A stretch of DNA of 64,000 nt from M3007 sp046296435. GTDB taxonomy: Bacteria; Bacteroidota; Bacteroidia; Chitinophagales; Saprospiraceae. The stretch lies in assembly GCA_046296435.1 (NCBI GenBank), contig JBKBLI010000001.1, positions 62,001 through 126,000 of the forward strand, given 5' to 3'. Below, piece by piece: positions 23,872-33,366 of the stretch. The position numbers and the translations under genes are program-made. Position 1 is the stretch's first letter. Every line of letters begins with the position of its first letter. Under the pieces are notes generated by a model. The model saw nothing but the letters and a program-made list of their open reading frames with translations, was not told the origin of the DNA and ran no database searches.

Positions 23872-25932
23872 ATGCGACGCGCGCCCCACGCTCCTTTTCC
23901 CGCGCTTCGATGCGCGCTGCTTGCGCTCGTACTGTTCTGCGCCGCGCCTCTTTATTCGCAAGAAGAGGAAGCCCCGGCCGAACAGTTAGAAAATTTTTTC
24001 AGGGACAACGAGCAAGCCGCGGAGGCAGACGCGCAGATTCTCCTCGAAATTCTCGAGCAACGCCGCTACCGCCCTTTTGATTTGAACAAGGTGTCGCGCG
24101 AAGACCTGATCAGTCTGCGGCTGCTCAACGACCTGCAGGTCGAGAATCTGATCGCTTATCGCGAAAAACTTGGCCCTTTTCTTAACGACTTCGAACTGCA
24201 AGCGGTACCGGGGTTGCATGTGCAGGACATCAAGGCCTTACTGTTGTACGCCAATGTAGGCGGCGCGACCGACGAGCGAAGCGCGCCCATCACGCAGGGT
24301 TTTCTGCAGGGCGAAAACCAACTGCTGTTTCGCATGGGTCGCCAAACGCCGCCGTCGTATCGGGTAGGCAAAGAGTTGGGAACGCCCTATGCCATGGCTT
24401 TCCGCTATTTGCACAACTTTGACAATCGCCTGCGATTTGGTATCACGGGCGAGAACGATGCGGGCGAGCCTTTTTTTAGCGGCGTCAATCGGGCGGGATT
24501 TGATTTTTATAGCGCGCACCTTTTTGCCCAAAACATCAACAACTTCTGGAAAGCCGTCGCCCTGGGCGATTACAGCATGCGCCTCGGTCAGGGGCTGATG
24601 CTCCAAACAGGTTTTGCAGCGGGCAAAAGCGCAGAGACCATCATGATCTCCCGTTCGGGTCGCAAACTGACGCCCTATGCCGCCTTTGGCGAAGTGTTCT
24701 TCTTGCGCGGGGCGGCGGTGTCTATCGCGCCGGCGCCTAACTGGGAACTTACCCTCTTCTACTCCGACCGCCGACGCGACGCCAATATCGTAGCCGCTCA
24801 AGACACTTTCAGCGGAGATGACGAGGAGCGGCTTTTCACGGCGTTGCAGACCTCCGGATTACACCGAACGGCCGCCGAAATAGAAGACAAAAACGCCATA
24901 CGCGAACGCATGGCCGGCGCTTCGATCACCCGGGAATGGGCCATAGGGCAGGTGAGCGTCAACGGTCTGTACACCGGATACGACTCGGATTGGCGACCTT
25001 CCGAGGCGGCCTACCGGCAGTTTGTTTTCAGGGGCAGGCAACTGTTCAACGGGAGTATCGACTATCGCTTCGCCCGAAGGAACTGGTACCTGTTCGGCGA
25101 GACGGCGGTGAGCGACAACGGCGGCAGGGCTTCGGTCAACGGCCTGCTGTTTTCACCCGAGCGTCGCGTGACGCTTTCGGTGCTTCACCGCGATTTTTCG
25201 CCGAGGTATCAGGCCTTTTACGCTGCGCCGTTTGCAGAGGGCAGCCAGCCCAATAACGAGCGCGGCCTGTATCTGGGGATCGACGCCCGGTTCAGGCGCC
25301 GTTGGCAAATCAATGCCTACGCCGATATGTGGCGTCACCCGTGGCTGAGATTTCAGGTGTCGGGGCCTTCGCAAGGCCGCGAATACTTGACGCGGGTGAC
25401 GTACACGCCCAACAAGGTGTTCTCTGCTTATGCGCTTTGGTTCAGCGAAAACAAAGAGCGCAACCGCACGCTGGACGACGGCGTCAACCGGCTGACCAAC
25501 AACCGCCGCGGCAGATTCCGCATTCAGGCCAATTACAAGGTGGCTCGCGGCCTCGAAATGCGCAGCCGCTTGGAGTGGACCTCTTTCCAACTTGGCGATC
25601 AGACGCCCTCCCGCGGCTTCATGGGCTTTCAGGAAGTGATTTACAAATCGCTCAGCTTGCCCATATCCGGATCGCTGCGCTATGGCATATTCGATACCGA
25701 CGACTTCGACACGCGCGTTTTTGCATTTGAGAACGACCTGTTTTCGGCGGTTTCGATCCCGGCATTTGCAGGGCGCGGAGCGCGCTACTACCTCAACTTG
25801 CAATACCGGATCAACCGCGCCTGGCGCATCGAGGGCCGCCTGGAGCAGACCAATCTGATTCGCGGAGTCACCTCGGGATCGTTCGAGGGGCGCCGCACTT
25901 TCTGGAAATTGCAAACCCGCGTGCGCTTCTGA
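23872..25932 (+). CDS. Helix-hairpin-helix domain outer membrane beta-barrel protein
   Basis: 686 residues from ATG 23872; a TTG 12 bases upstream is less likely. A signal peptide (CALLALVLFCAAPLYSQ) is followed by an acidic stretch and tandem helix-hairpin-helix motifs of the ComEA/soluble-periplasmic type (FDLNKVSREDLISLRLL, then LGPFLNDFELQAVPGL). The remaining 530 residues alternate polar and hydrophobic residues with many aromatic Tyr/Phe/Arg ends, and the protein ends WKLQTRVRF with terminal Phe, as outer membrane barrels do. Such HhH-barrel proteins are common in Bacteroidota and uncharacterised; DNA handling at the outer membrane is possible but unproven. The next gene starts 3 bases after its stop. 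Confidence 0.82.
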   Translation: MRRAPHAPFPALRCALLALVLFCAAPLYSQEEEAPAEQLENFFRDNEQAAEADAQILLEILEQRRYRPFDLNKVSREDLISLRLLNDLQVENLIAYREKLGPFLNDFELQAVPGLHVQDIKALLLYANVGGATDERSAPITQGFLQGENQLLFRMGRQTPPSYRVGKELGTPYAMAFRYLHNFDNRLRFGITGENDAGEPFFSGVNRAGFDFYSAHLFAQNINNFWKAVALGDYSMRLGQGLMLQTGFAAGKSAETIMISRSGRKLTPYAAFGEVFFLRGAAVSIAPAPNWELTLFYSDRRRDANIVAAQDTFSGDDEERLFTALQTSGLHRTAAEIEDKNAIRERMAGASITREWAIGQVSVNGLYTGYDSDWRPSEAAYRQFVFRGRQLFNGSIDYRFARRNWYLFGETAVSDNGGRASVNGLLFSPERRVTLSVLHRDFSPRYQAFYAAPFAEGSQPNNERGLYLGIDARFRRRWQINAYADMWRHPWLRFQVSGPSQGREYLTRVTYTPNKVFSAYALWFSENKERNRTLDDGVNRLTNNRRGRFRIQANYKVARGLEMRSRLEWTSFQLGDQTPSRGFMGFQEVIYKSLSLPISGSLRYGIFDTDDFDTRVFAFENDLFSAVSIPAFAGRGARYYLNLQYRINRAWRIEGRLEQTNLIRGVTSGSFEGRRTFWKLQTRVRF

Positions 25933-25935
25933 CCC

Positions 25936-27546
25936 ATGCCCTACGCCCTCGCCCGCTTCGGCTCCTTGCGCGCGCGCTGGCGCGCTACAGCCTATGTGGG
26001 GCTGGTCGGCGTCTATGCGGCGCTTTATGCGCCCTACGGCATCAACGAGACGGATTGCGGCTATCTGAGCGGCCTGGCCTGGCGGGTGCTGCATGGGCAG
26101 GCGCTGTATGCCGACACCTTATATATTCGTCCGCCCATGTCAGTCTGGTTGCGCGCGCTGGAGATGCAATTGCTGCCCCACGAAGGCGGCTTGTTTTGGG
26201 AGCGCGTATTGTTTTTTGTCAAAACAGGGATCTACGCCTGGACATGCGCCGCCCTGCTGAACGGACCGGGGGTTAGGCGCTGGGCGCTGGCGCTGCTGGG
26301 CTTCGTTGTGAGCGTACATTGCGCGCCGCCGGGGGCGTGGTACACGACGGATGGCATTTTGCTCTGCGCCATAGGTTTTGCTTTTGTCCCCAAAAGGCGC
26401 TGGGTGACGGCCGGGCTATGCGTCGGCCTGGCGATGCTGTGCAAGCAGTCGTTTTACCCGGCGATCGGGTTGCTGATCTGGGCCGCAGCCTGGCAGGGCG
26501 GGGTGCGGGGCGCGGTCATGAGCGTGCTGGGCGCGGTCTTGCCGGTTGGCGCTTTCGGCTTATACCTGATGCAGAACGGGCTTTGGGCGGCGTTCAAGGC
26601 CATGAACTCGGGGACGGCGTCGGCCGACATAGCCTGGCGCCGTGGTTTCTGGGATTTCGCGCAGATTGATCCGCGCCTGATGGCGGTCACGGCGGCGTTT
26701 GCGCTGCCGTTTGCGTTGGCTTACCGAAGACGCCCGGCGCTTGCCTGGTTGCTATGGGCCGGCTGGTTGACGGCCCTGATCGGTTCTTACGGCTTTACGA
26801 TCTGGCAGCGCGGCGAGTTCACGTTGCCATTTTCACAAACGCGGCTGTTGTTTATCTTTGCGGCCATAGGCGCCGCTTTGCTTTTTTTCCATAAAAAAAC
26901 ACTCCTTCCGCCCATGCTCTTGCCCTTGCTCGGGCTAAGCTGGTGCGCCGCCATTAGCGAGGGCTACAACCTGCCCATCTTGCTGGCGACCCCTTGGATA
27001 TGGGTGATCTGGGAGACTGGATGCCATCTGTCGGGACGTATAGCATCCGCCCCGCTGCGCGCGGCGCTGAGCAGATGGGCTTGGGCGGCGGCGCTGGCAG
27101 GCTGCATCGCCGTATTCAGGTTGGGCTACGCGTATGGCTATCGGGATGGCCGCAGGGCGGAGATGCGCGTCGATGTGGGCGCCTACTTTCCGGCCTTGCG
27201 CGGTATCCGTACCACGCCCGAACGCGCCGAACTATACCGCGAACTGAAGTCCTTGAGCGCCGAATTTCCGAATTTTGCGGTACTACCTTACTTTTCGTCG
27301 GCCCACTGGATCACGCGCTCGCAACCTTTTTTGCCCAGCGACTGGACCAACCTGCTCGAAACCAACGGCATGTACCATCTGTTCAATGCGGCGCTGGAGC
27401 GGGACAGGCCGACGATTTTTTTCGAAAAAAAATACGCCGCTACCCTACCCCGCGAACCTAAACTGATCTGGACGAAAAAAACGCTTGAACGCATGATCTG
27501 CATCCGGGAGACGCCCAACTGGCAGGTGTATCGACTCCCGGACTGA
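25936..27546 (+). CDS. GT-C-type membrane glycosyltransferase (putative)
   Basis: 536 residues with around ten hydrophobic helices. After TM1, the first periplasmic loop has INETDCGYLSGLAWRVLHG and ALYADTLYIRPPMS, the acidic and Pro-rich pattern of ArnT/PMT-like GT-C transferases that use polyprenyl-phosphate sugars. A soluble C-terminal domain (about 400-536) ends YRLPD. It starts 3 bases after the HhH barrel gene and is probably co-translated with it. The C-terminal region encodes FFEKKYA over a T7-CG-A8 tract. The sugar and acceptor are unknown; the family call rests on topology and the first-loop motif. Confidence 0.72.
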   Translation: MPYALARFGSLRARWRATAYVGLVGVYAALYAPYGINETDCGYLSGLAWRVLHGQALYADTLYIRPPMSVWLRALEMQLLPHEGGLFWERVLFFVKTGIYAWTCAALLNGPGVRRWALALLGFVVSVHCAPPGAWYTTDGILLCAIGFAFVPKRRWVTAGLCVGLAMLCKQSFYPAIGLLIWAAAWQGGVRGAVMSVLGAVLPVGAFGLYLMQNGLWAAFKAMNSGTASADIAWRRGFWDFAQIDPRLMAVTAAFALPFALAYRRRPALAWLLWAGWLTALIGSYGFTIWQRGEFTLPFSQTRLLFIFAAIGAALLFFHKKTLLPPMLLPLLGLSWCAAISEGYNLPILLATPWIWVIWETGCHLSGRIASAPLRAALSRWAWAAALAGCIAVFRLGYAYGYRDGRRAEMRVDVGAYFPALRGIRTTPERAELYRELKSLSAEFPNFAVLPYFSSAHWITRSQPFLPSDWTNLLETNGMYHLFNAALERDRPTIFFEKKYAATLPREPKLIWTKKTLERMICIRETPNWQVYRLPD

Positions 27547-27663
27547 ATGGACTGAATGGACGGCAAGGCCAAACGCCCGGTCAAAACGAACGGACTAAGG
27601 CGGCAAGAGCGGCGGGAATGGGCTATGGCGCCCGTCGTCAGCCCCTCAATGCCCAAAACGGCT

Positions 27664-27691
27664 TACCTTTGTCGCGGGCAATAAAGCCCGC
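27664..27691 (+). promoter_or_regulatory. Promoter element with an initial-transcript hairpin
   Basis: TACCTTTG (27664-27671) is followed at once by GCGGGC (27674-27679) and GCCCGC (27686-27691), a 6-bp hairpin that would sit at the very 5' end of the DUF2461 mRNA, 12 bases before its ATG. It could stabilise the transcript or occlude the start. Confidence 0.5.
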
Positions 27692-27702
27692 AATCTCGCG
27701 CT

Positions 27703-28365
27703 ATGCTCACACCTGAATCGCTGCAATTCTTGTACGACCTGTCGCAGAACAACAACCGCGACTGGTTTGCCGCCAACAAATCGCGCTATGAAGCCGTCCT
27801 GAAAAAGCCCTTCGAGCGGATGCTTGAGGCGCTGATCGATGAGGTTCTGACCTTCGATGCGGAGATCGGTCGCCCCGCCGCCAGGGATTGCGTCTATCGC
27901 ATCTATCGGGACACCCGCTTTTCGGCAGATAAAACGCCGTACAAGACGCATATCAGCGCCTCGATCACTCCGGGTGGTCGAAAAACGGGTATGGACAGCT
28001 TCCCGGGCTATTACATCCACTTAGCGTACGGAGCGCTGATGCTCGGCGGCGGCGCCTACATGATCGACAAGCCGCAATTGGCCCAACTGCGCAGGGCGAT
28101 CGCGCAAGATCCGCAAGCGCTGCAAAGCATCCTCGCCGCGCCCGACTTCAAGGAGCATTACGGGGAGTTGAGGGGCGAAAAAAACAAGATTCTTCCGCCT
28201 GACTTCAAGGGCTTGCAGATACCTGAGCTGTACTACAAACAGTTCTACTTCCTGCGCGAAAGCGATCCTGAGGAAGCCCTGGACCCGAATTTTCCGAAAA
28301 TGGCCGCGCAAATACTGCGCGCCGGCAAAGACCTGAACGTGTTCTTGCGCAGGGCCTTAGCCTGA
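27703..28365 (+). CDS. DUF2461 family protein
   Basis: 220 residues. It matches the DUF2461 (TIGR02453) family: LQFLYDLSQNNNRDWFAANK at the N terminus, RIYRDTRFSADKTPYKTH near residue 70, GYYIHLAYGALMLGGGAYM near 110, and KNKILPPDFKG with YYKQFYFL near 165-185. The family is widespread in Bacteroidota and has no established function. It has its own promoter element and a hairpin leader. No signal peptide, so cytoplasmic. Confidence 0.92.
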   Translation: MLTPESLQFLYDLSQNNNRDWFAANKSRYEAVLKKPFERMLEALIDEVLTFDAEIGRPAARDCVYRIYRDTRFSADKTPYKTHISASITPGGRKTGMDSFPGYYIHLAYGALMLGGGAYMIDKPQLAQLRRAIAQDPQALQSILAAPDFKEHYGELRGEKNKILPPDFKGLQIPELYYKQFYFLRESDPEEALDPNFPKMAAQILRAGKDLNVFLRRALA

Positions 28366-28433
28366 GTGTCGCCCGAAAAGCTGCTGATTCTGGCCAAAAG
28401 CGCGATTCTGGAGAGGCTGCGCGTAGATAGGCG

Positions 28434-28441
28434 TATATTTG
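28434..28441 (+). promoter_or_regulatory. Bacteroidota -7 promoter element
   Basis: TATATTTG, 25 bases before the lipoprotein ATG at 28467. Confidence 0.5.
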
Positions 28442-28466
28442 CCCCAATTTTAGTCGATCAAAATTC

Positions 28467-29510
28467 ATGCGCAGACAACTTTTCGCGGCCCTGATGGTCG
28501 CCTTTTTTGTGATCAACTCCTGTTCCAACGACTTCGAACTGGTCGCGCCCTGGAAGGATATCCCCGTCGTGTTCGCCGTGCTAAGCCCCAACGACGCCGT
28601 GCATTACGTGCGGATAGAGCGGGCTTTTGCCGATCCGAAACTCAGCGCGCTTGAGATTGCCCGGAATCCCGACTCGGTTTATTACGGCGAAAACCAGATT
28701 GCCGTGTTTCTGGAGACGGAAGGCAAGCGCTACCCCATGCAGCGGATTGACGCCGCCGCGGAGGGCATCGTTCGCGACGAGGGGATTTTTCCGACTGTGC
28801 CTAACATCTTGTACAAGCTGAACAACAGCGCCATACCGGGCGGACTGAAAGCAGGCAGACCGGTACGCATCGTGGTAGAGCGCGCCGACGGCAAGCCGCC
28901 GGTGACTGCCGAAACCATCGCGCCGGATCGACTCGATTTGCGCTCGCCCAACCCCAATCCTCCTTTCCCGCCGGCGATGGTCAATTTTGCAGAAAGAAAC
29001 GCCACGACCTTCGACTGGCGCACGGACTCCAACGGCGTGTTTTTTACGGTCAAAATGATCGTCAACTACCGCGAGCAAATACCCGGCGTGGGCGTTCAGA
29101 CGCGCGAGCCTATCGTATGGACGGCGTTCAGCAACGTACCGCGCGATCCGAACAATCTGGTGGGCGATCCGAACAACTTCAGAGGGCTTACCACGGTGAG
29201 CGGCAGGAGTTTCTTCGAATTTTTGCTCAACAAACTCGGTCCGCGCAGCGATACCATCCGCTATTTCAACACTTGCTCCTTCGTCATCGAAGGCGGCGGT
29301 AAAGAGATCCAAGCGCTGAAGGCCTCTATCGCGGCCGTATCCGGTTTGACCGGAGCCGAAATCACGCCTTTGTACTCAAACGTATCGGAGGGATACGGCA
29401 TCGTGACCGCCAAAAACTCGGTAGTTTACGACGGCTTTTTTATCGGCGGCATGACGGTGGATTCGATGAACGCCTCCGACGTGTACAAGCGCCTCAACTT
29501 TCGCAAATAG
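28467..29510 (+). CDS. Lipoprotein, DUF4249-like
   Basis: 347 residues. The signal peptide ends in a lipobox (FFVINSCSND), so the mature protein is lipidated at Cys-19. The opening of the mature part (WKDIPVVFAVLSPNDAVHYVRIERAF) resembles DUF4249 lipoproteins of Bacteroidota, which carry Ig-like beta domains and often accompany TonB receptors. The remainder is mostly beta, with PVTAETIAPDRLDL and TTFDWRTDSNGVFFTV. The nuclease gene starts 7 bases after it, which suggests an operon, though the functional link is not obvious. The DUF assignment is by eye. Confidence 0.72.
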   Translation: MRRQLFAALMVAFFVINSCSNDFELVAPWKDIPVVFAVLSPNDAVHYVRIERAFADPKLSALEIARNPDSVYYGENQIAVFLETEGKRYPMQRIDAAAEGIVRDEGIFPTVPNILYKLNNSAIPGGLKAGRPVRIVVERADGKPPVTAETIAPDRLDLRSPNPNPPFPPAMVNFAERNATTFDWRTDSNGVFFTVKMIVNYREQIPGVGVQTREPIVWTAFSNVPRDPNNLVGDPNNFRGLTTVSGRSFFEFLLNKLGPRSDTIRYFNTCSFVIEGGGKEIQALKASIAAVSGLTGAEITPLYSNVSEGYGIVTAKNSVVYDGFFIGGMTVDSMNASDVYKRLNFRK

Positions 29511-29517
29511 CCTGCGC

Positions 29518-32208
29518 GTGGAACTCCATTTTTCTTACGCATTCGACGGCGAAAAGTGGGTAAATCCGCTCAAAGGGCGCTTGTATGCCGGCCCGGCGCT
29601 GCTGCTCGAATGGTTAGAAAAACGCGCGGGACTCGTAGGGTTTGCGCAGAATACAGACTATCTGCGCATGGAACTGTACCGGCAGTGCCTGCAACGTCTG
29701 ATCGATGAGCGAACCGATCCGGAGCCGCTTTTTTTCGAAAAATCTTACAGCTACAACCGCTATGCTGTCGCTTCGGCTTTGTTGGCCCAACGCGATACCC
29801 TGCTCGGCGCCGGATGGGACTTCAGGGTTGACGCCGCCGCGCCGCCGCGCCTGCGAGCAATGGCCGCGGCGGAGGTTTTTTTTCAAAAAAAAATAACGCA
29901 GCCCGAGTACTACGCCCTGACCCAAGGCAAGGCAGATCGCTTGGAGCGCGTAATCGAAGCTCCTCCCCCCACAGAGCTACACGCCGTGACGCTGTACGTT
30001 CCCGTACATCTGTGCGAAGCGCCTCACCGTAGGCTGTTCGCGCGCTGGGCCGAAGCCGGCATCCCCGTGCTGGAGCAAGCGGTCGAACCCGCCGCCCCGG
30101 CTCTCACCGACCTGGGCGCATTCCAGCGCGCCATGGCGAGCGAGGGCGCAGGGCGCGAGCCCAGACCCTGCGCTAAGGGCGACGGCTCGCTGCTCATCGC
30201 ACATTTTGGCTCAGACAGCGAAGCGGCCTTGTTTCTGGGGCGCTTGCCTGCGCTGAACGAAGGATTTGCGCCGCTGATGCTCTGTGCAGATATGCAGAGA
30301 CTGCCCGAACTGGCCCTGCTTGAGCAAGGGCAAAGGGCGATGGGTATGCACGCGGCTTCGCTATCCCGACCGGCGCTACAGGCGCTGCGCTTGGCGCCTG
30401 CATTCTTGTGGGAGCCTGTGGATGTGGCCAGGATACTCGAATTTGTGTCGCTCGGCGCCAAGCCGATTGAGCCGGGCCTGTCCCTAACCATCGCCCGCGC
30501 GCTGGCCCAAAAACCCGGCTTGTACAACGACGTGTGGCACGCCTCGGTTATGGGTTACTTAGATGAGGCGTCGGAAGCGGCCAAAGAGGAATACGCATTT
30601 TGGTTCAGGCGCCGACGCTACGAGCCCGCGCAGGGAGCCCCTAAGCAGGAGGCCATCGCGCTGTTCGAGCGCCTGCAACGCTGGGCTATAGAGACCTACG
30701 CCGATCAAAGCGACAAACGCCCTTCGCTGCTCGTCATGTCGGAGCAGGCGCGTCGCATTGCCGAAGTGCTCGATGCCATGCCTGAGTCCAGGGTGTACCC
30801 GCTCGAACTGGAACGCATCATCCATACCATCGTCGAACCCGCCCCCGCCCAGATACGCCCCGCCGAGATTGGCGCCATTCCTTTTGTGGCGCGCCCCGAC
30901 GGCATAGCCGCCCACACGCCCGAGTTGCTCTGGTGGAACTGCGCTTATCAGGATCCAGCCCCGCAGCCCGACGCCTGGCGGGCCGACGAGCGCGCCTGGC
31001 TGCGCGCCCGCAACGCCGAACCCGATCCGGTTGAATTGGCAGGACGGCGGCGACGCCATGCCCTTACCCTGGGCCTTTGCAACACATCGCGCCGACTGAT
31101 CTTGTTTGCGCCTGAGCGCATAGCAGGCGCGCCGGCGGCGCCCTCGCTGCTCGAAGGCGAGATTGACGCGACGTTTGAAGGCGCCAAAATCCTGCACGCA
31201 GACCTGCGCACCGCCGATGGGCGCCGCGCCTTTGAAGCATTTTATCGCGCGCCCATGCTCAACGCCCCGCTCTCTGTCGCCCCCCCCACCCCCGCGCCCT
31301 TTTTGCGCTTTAAAGCGCCCAAATCATGGATCCAGGCCGACTACTACACACCCACGCGCTTGCAAGCGCTGCTGTACTATCCGCATTTGTGGTTTTTCGG
31401 CGATAAGTTGCGCTTGCAGCCGCTGAGCTTATTCAGTGTCAGTGACGGGCCTACGCTGCTGGGCAACCTTGCGCATCGCCTCCTCGAGTTGCTGCTCAAT
31501 ACGGACTTCGGCGCCCTGACCCGCCACGAACTGCGCGACTGGATACGCAGTACCGGCCGACAACTGCTCGATCAGGAAGGCGCGCCGCTGCTGCAATATG
31601 GTCGCGAACCCGAACGAGACGCTTTTTTCCAAAAAAGCGAACATGCAGCCTGGACCCTCATCTGCCACATACTCGACAACGGCTGGCAAGTGGCGCATAC
31701 CGAACATACGCTGGAGGGGACCTTATGCGGCTGCCCCGTGAAAGCCAAGTGCGACCTGATCCTGCGTCGCGATCCCGACGAGTACGCCATACTTGATCTG
31801 AAATGGGGCGGCCTGAGCGCGCGCCGGGACGAACTGCGCAACAACGAAGATTTGCAACTCGCTCTGTACGCCTATCTTTTTGGAGAACCCAACAAGTGGC
31901 CGCATACCGCTTATTTTATTATCCGGCAGGGCCTGCTGTTGGCGCGCAACCGCTATGCGTTCAGCCGGGCTGAGATTGCGGGCAACGCCGAAAGCGATCA
32001 CCGCGCCGATTACGAAGCGCTGATCCGAACCATCGAGCGCACCTTGTTATGGCGTCAGGAACAACTCGCCGAAGGCTTGCTCGAACTCCGCTGCGAAGCG
32101 ACCGCAGGGATGCTCGAAGCGGCTTATGCCGATCTGAATCTGATGGATATGCTTGAAATGCGCCCGAACAACGCGCCCTACGACGATTTTGTCTTTTTGT
32201 ACCGGTAA
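29518..32208 (+). CDS. PD-(D/E)XK (RecB/AddB-type) nuclease family protein
   Basis: 896 residues starting at GTG 29518 (MELHFSYAFDGEKW), 7 bases after the lipoprotein. The N-terminal part resembles AddB-like inactivated helicases (GRLYAGPALLLEWLEKRAGL) but has no Walker A GKT/S. The C-terminal 220 residues are a RecB-family nuclease: LGNLAHRLLELLLNTDFG, then CPVKAKCDLILRRDPDEY followed by AILDLKWGG (active-site Asp and DLK), then the QLALYAY motif. The fold is used in recombination and repair. No AddA or RecD partner lies nearby. It encodes FFEKS, FFQKK and FFQKS over T-run/A-run DNA. ruvX follows at 32319. Confidence 0.85.
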   Translation: MELHFSYAFDGEKWVNPLKGRLYAGPALLLEWLEKRAGLVGFAQNTDYLRMELYRQCLQRLIDERTDPEPLFFEKSYSYNRYAVASALLAQRDTLLGAGWDFRVDAAAPPRLRAMAAAEVFFQKKITQPEYYALTQGKADRLERVIEAPPPTELHAVTLYVPVHLCEAPHRRLFARWAEAGIPVLEQAVEPAAPALTDLGAFQRAMASEGAGREPRPCAKGDGSLLIAHFGSDSEAALFLGRLPALNEGFAPLMLCADMQRLPELALLEQGQRAMGMHAASLSRPALQALRLAPAFLWEPVDVARILEFVSLGAKPIEPGLSLTIARALAQKPGLYNDVWHASVMGYLDEASEAAKEEYAFWFRRRRYEPAQGAPKQEAIALFERLQRWAIETYADQSDKRPSLLVMSEQARRIAEVLDAMPESRVYPLELERIIHTIVEPAPAQIRPAEIGAIPFVARPDGIAAHTPELLWWNCAYQDPAPQPDAWRADERAWLRARNAEPDPVELAGRRRRHALTLGLCNTSRRLILFAPERIAGAPAAPSLLEGEIDATFEGAKILHADLRTADGRRAFEAFYRAPMLNAPLSVAPPTPAPFLRFKAPKSWIQADYYTPTRLQALLYYPHLWFFGDKLRLQPLSLFSVSDGPTLLGNLAHRLLELLLNTDFGALTRHELRDWIRSTGRQLLDQEGAPLLQYGREPERDAFFQKSEHAAWTLICHILDNGWQVAHTEHTLEGTLCGCPVKAKCDLILRRDPDEYAILDLKWGGLSARRDELRNNEDLQLALYAYLFGEPNKWPHTAYFIIRQGLLLARNRYAFSRAEIAGNAESDHRADYEALIRTIERTLLWRQEQLAEGLLELRCEATAGMLEAAYADLNLMDMLEMRPNNAPYDDFVFLYR

Positions 32209-32318
32209 AATTCTGGGCTGCCTTTAGCGCGGCGCTCAAGGCGCAGGCCTGCGCAACAATAAAAAAACGAATATCGAAGTTTTTAAAATAAGGATTGCCG
32301 TAGCGCATTTTTTGGTGC

Positions 32319-32741
32319 ATGTCGCGTATTTTTGGAATCGATTTTGGCCTGAAGCGGGTTGGCATGGCGGTTACCGACCCGCTGCGGATCATCGCCAGCG
32401 CCCTGACTACGAAGCCGCAAGCCGAAGCGCTTGGGTTCATCCAGCGCTATTGCACGGACGAAGAGGTGGCCGCATTTGTGGTTGGTCTGCCCCTGTACCC
32501 CGACGGCAATCCGGCTCAGATCGCCGCTCAGGCTGACGAATTTGCCCGGCGTCTGCAACAACTTTTTCCCGACAAACCCGTTTATCGGCAAGATGAGCGC
32601 TACACCTCCAATCAAGCCAAACAGATCATCCTCCACAGCGGCGCAAAAAAGGGAAAGCGCCGCGACAAAGCGCTGGTGGATAAAGTGGCCGCCGCGCTGA
32701 TCCTCGAACAGTTCATGCAAGAAAATTACTGGAACAAATGA
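32319..32741 (+). CDS. ruvX: Holliday junction resolvase-like RuvX (YqgF)
   Basis: 140 residues with an RNase H-like fold. RuvX/YqgF acts in pre-16S rRNA 5' maturation and has been described as a resolvase-like nuclease. Motifs: IFGIDFGLKRVGMAVTD at the N terminus with the first catalytic Asp, VVGLPLYPDGN in the middle, RQDERYTSNQA with the conserved Glu, and DKVAAALILEQF near the end. The stop overlaps the def start by 4 bases (ATGA), so translation of the two is coupled. Length is standard. Confidence 0.93.
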   Translation: MSRIFGIDFGLKRVGMAVTDPLRIIASALTTKPQAEALGFIQRYCTDEEVAAFVVGLPLYPDGNPAQIAAQADEFARRLQQLFPDKPVYRQDERYTSNQAKQIILHSGAKKGKRRDKALVDKVAAALILEQFMQENYWNK

Positions 32742-33307
32742 TTCTGCCCATCTACGCATACGGCCAACCCGTGCTCAAACGAAAAGCCGCAGACATAGAT
32801 CCGGATTATCCCGAGCTTCAAACCCTTGTTGCCAACATGTGGGAAACGATGTACCAAGCCGACGGCGTGGGTTTGGCCGCTCCGCAAATCGGATTGTCGA
32901 TCCGGCTCTTTGTGGTGGATAGCACAGGCGTGGAGCGAAAAGAAAAAACCGGACAAGGAATAAAGCAAGTATTCATCAACGCGCAAATATTGGAGGAATG
33001 GGGCGAGCCTTGTTCTATGGAAGAGGGCTGCCTGAGCATTCCCAAAATACACGGAGAGGTGGAGCGCCCCTCAAGCCTGCGCATCCGATGGATGGATGAG
33101 CATTTTCAGGAGCGCGAGGCTGAATTCGGGGGGTTCGACGCGCGCGTCATCCAGCACGAGTACGACCACATCGAAGGCAAATTATTTGTCGAAAAGCTCA
33201 AGCCGCTGAAGAAGCGCATGATACAGCGCCGGCTGCAGGATATCGCGGAGGGGAGAGTAAGCGCTAACTACCGCATGAAGTTTGCGGTCAATCGCGCTTC
33301 GATTTGA
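32738..33307 (+). CDS. def: Peptide deformylase
   Basis: 189 residues. It removes the formyl group from nascent N-terminal methionine. The three metal-site motifs are intact: GVGLAAPQIG near residue 46, EEGCLSIP near residue 91 (Cys ligand), and QHEYDHIEGKLF near residue 136 (two His and the catalytic Glu). The start overlaps the ruvX stop by 4 bases. An initiator tRNA gene, the upstream partner in formylmethionine use, lies about 10 kb to the right. No defects seen. Confidence 0.96.
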   Translation: MILPIYAYGQPVLKRKAADIDPDYPELQTLVANMWETMYQADGVGLAAPQIGLSIRLFVVDSTGVERKEKTGQGIKQVFINAQILEEWGEPCSMEEGCLSIPKIHGEVERPSSLRIRWMDEHFQEREAEFGGFDARVIQHEYDHIEGKLFVEKLKPLKKRMIQRRLQDIAEGRVSANYRMKFAVNRASI

Positions 33308-33366
33308 CAGGAGCGAAGCGGATACGTCTGTACCCGCCTCATCCTCCTATACAAAGACGAGGACCC

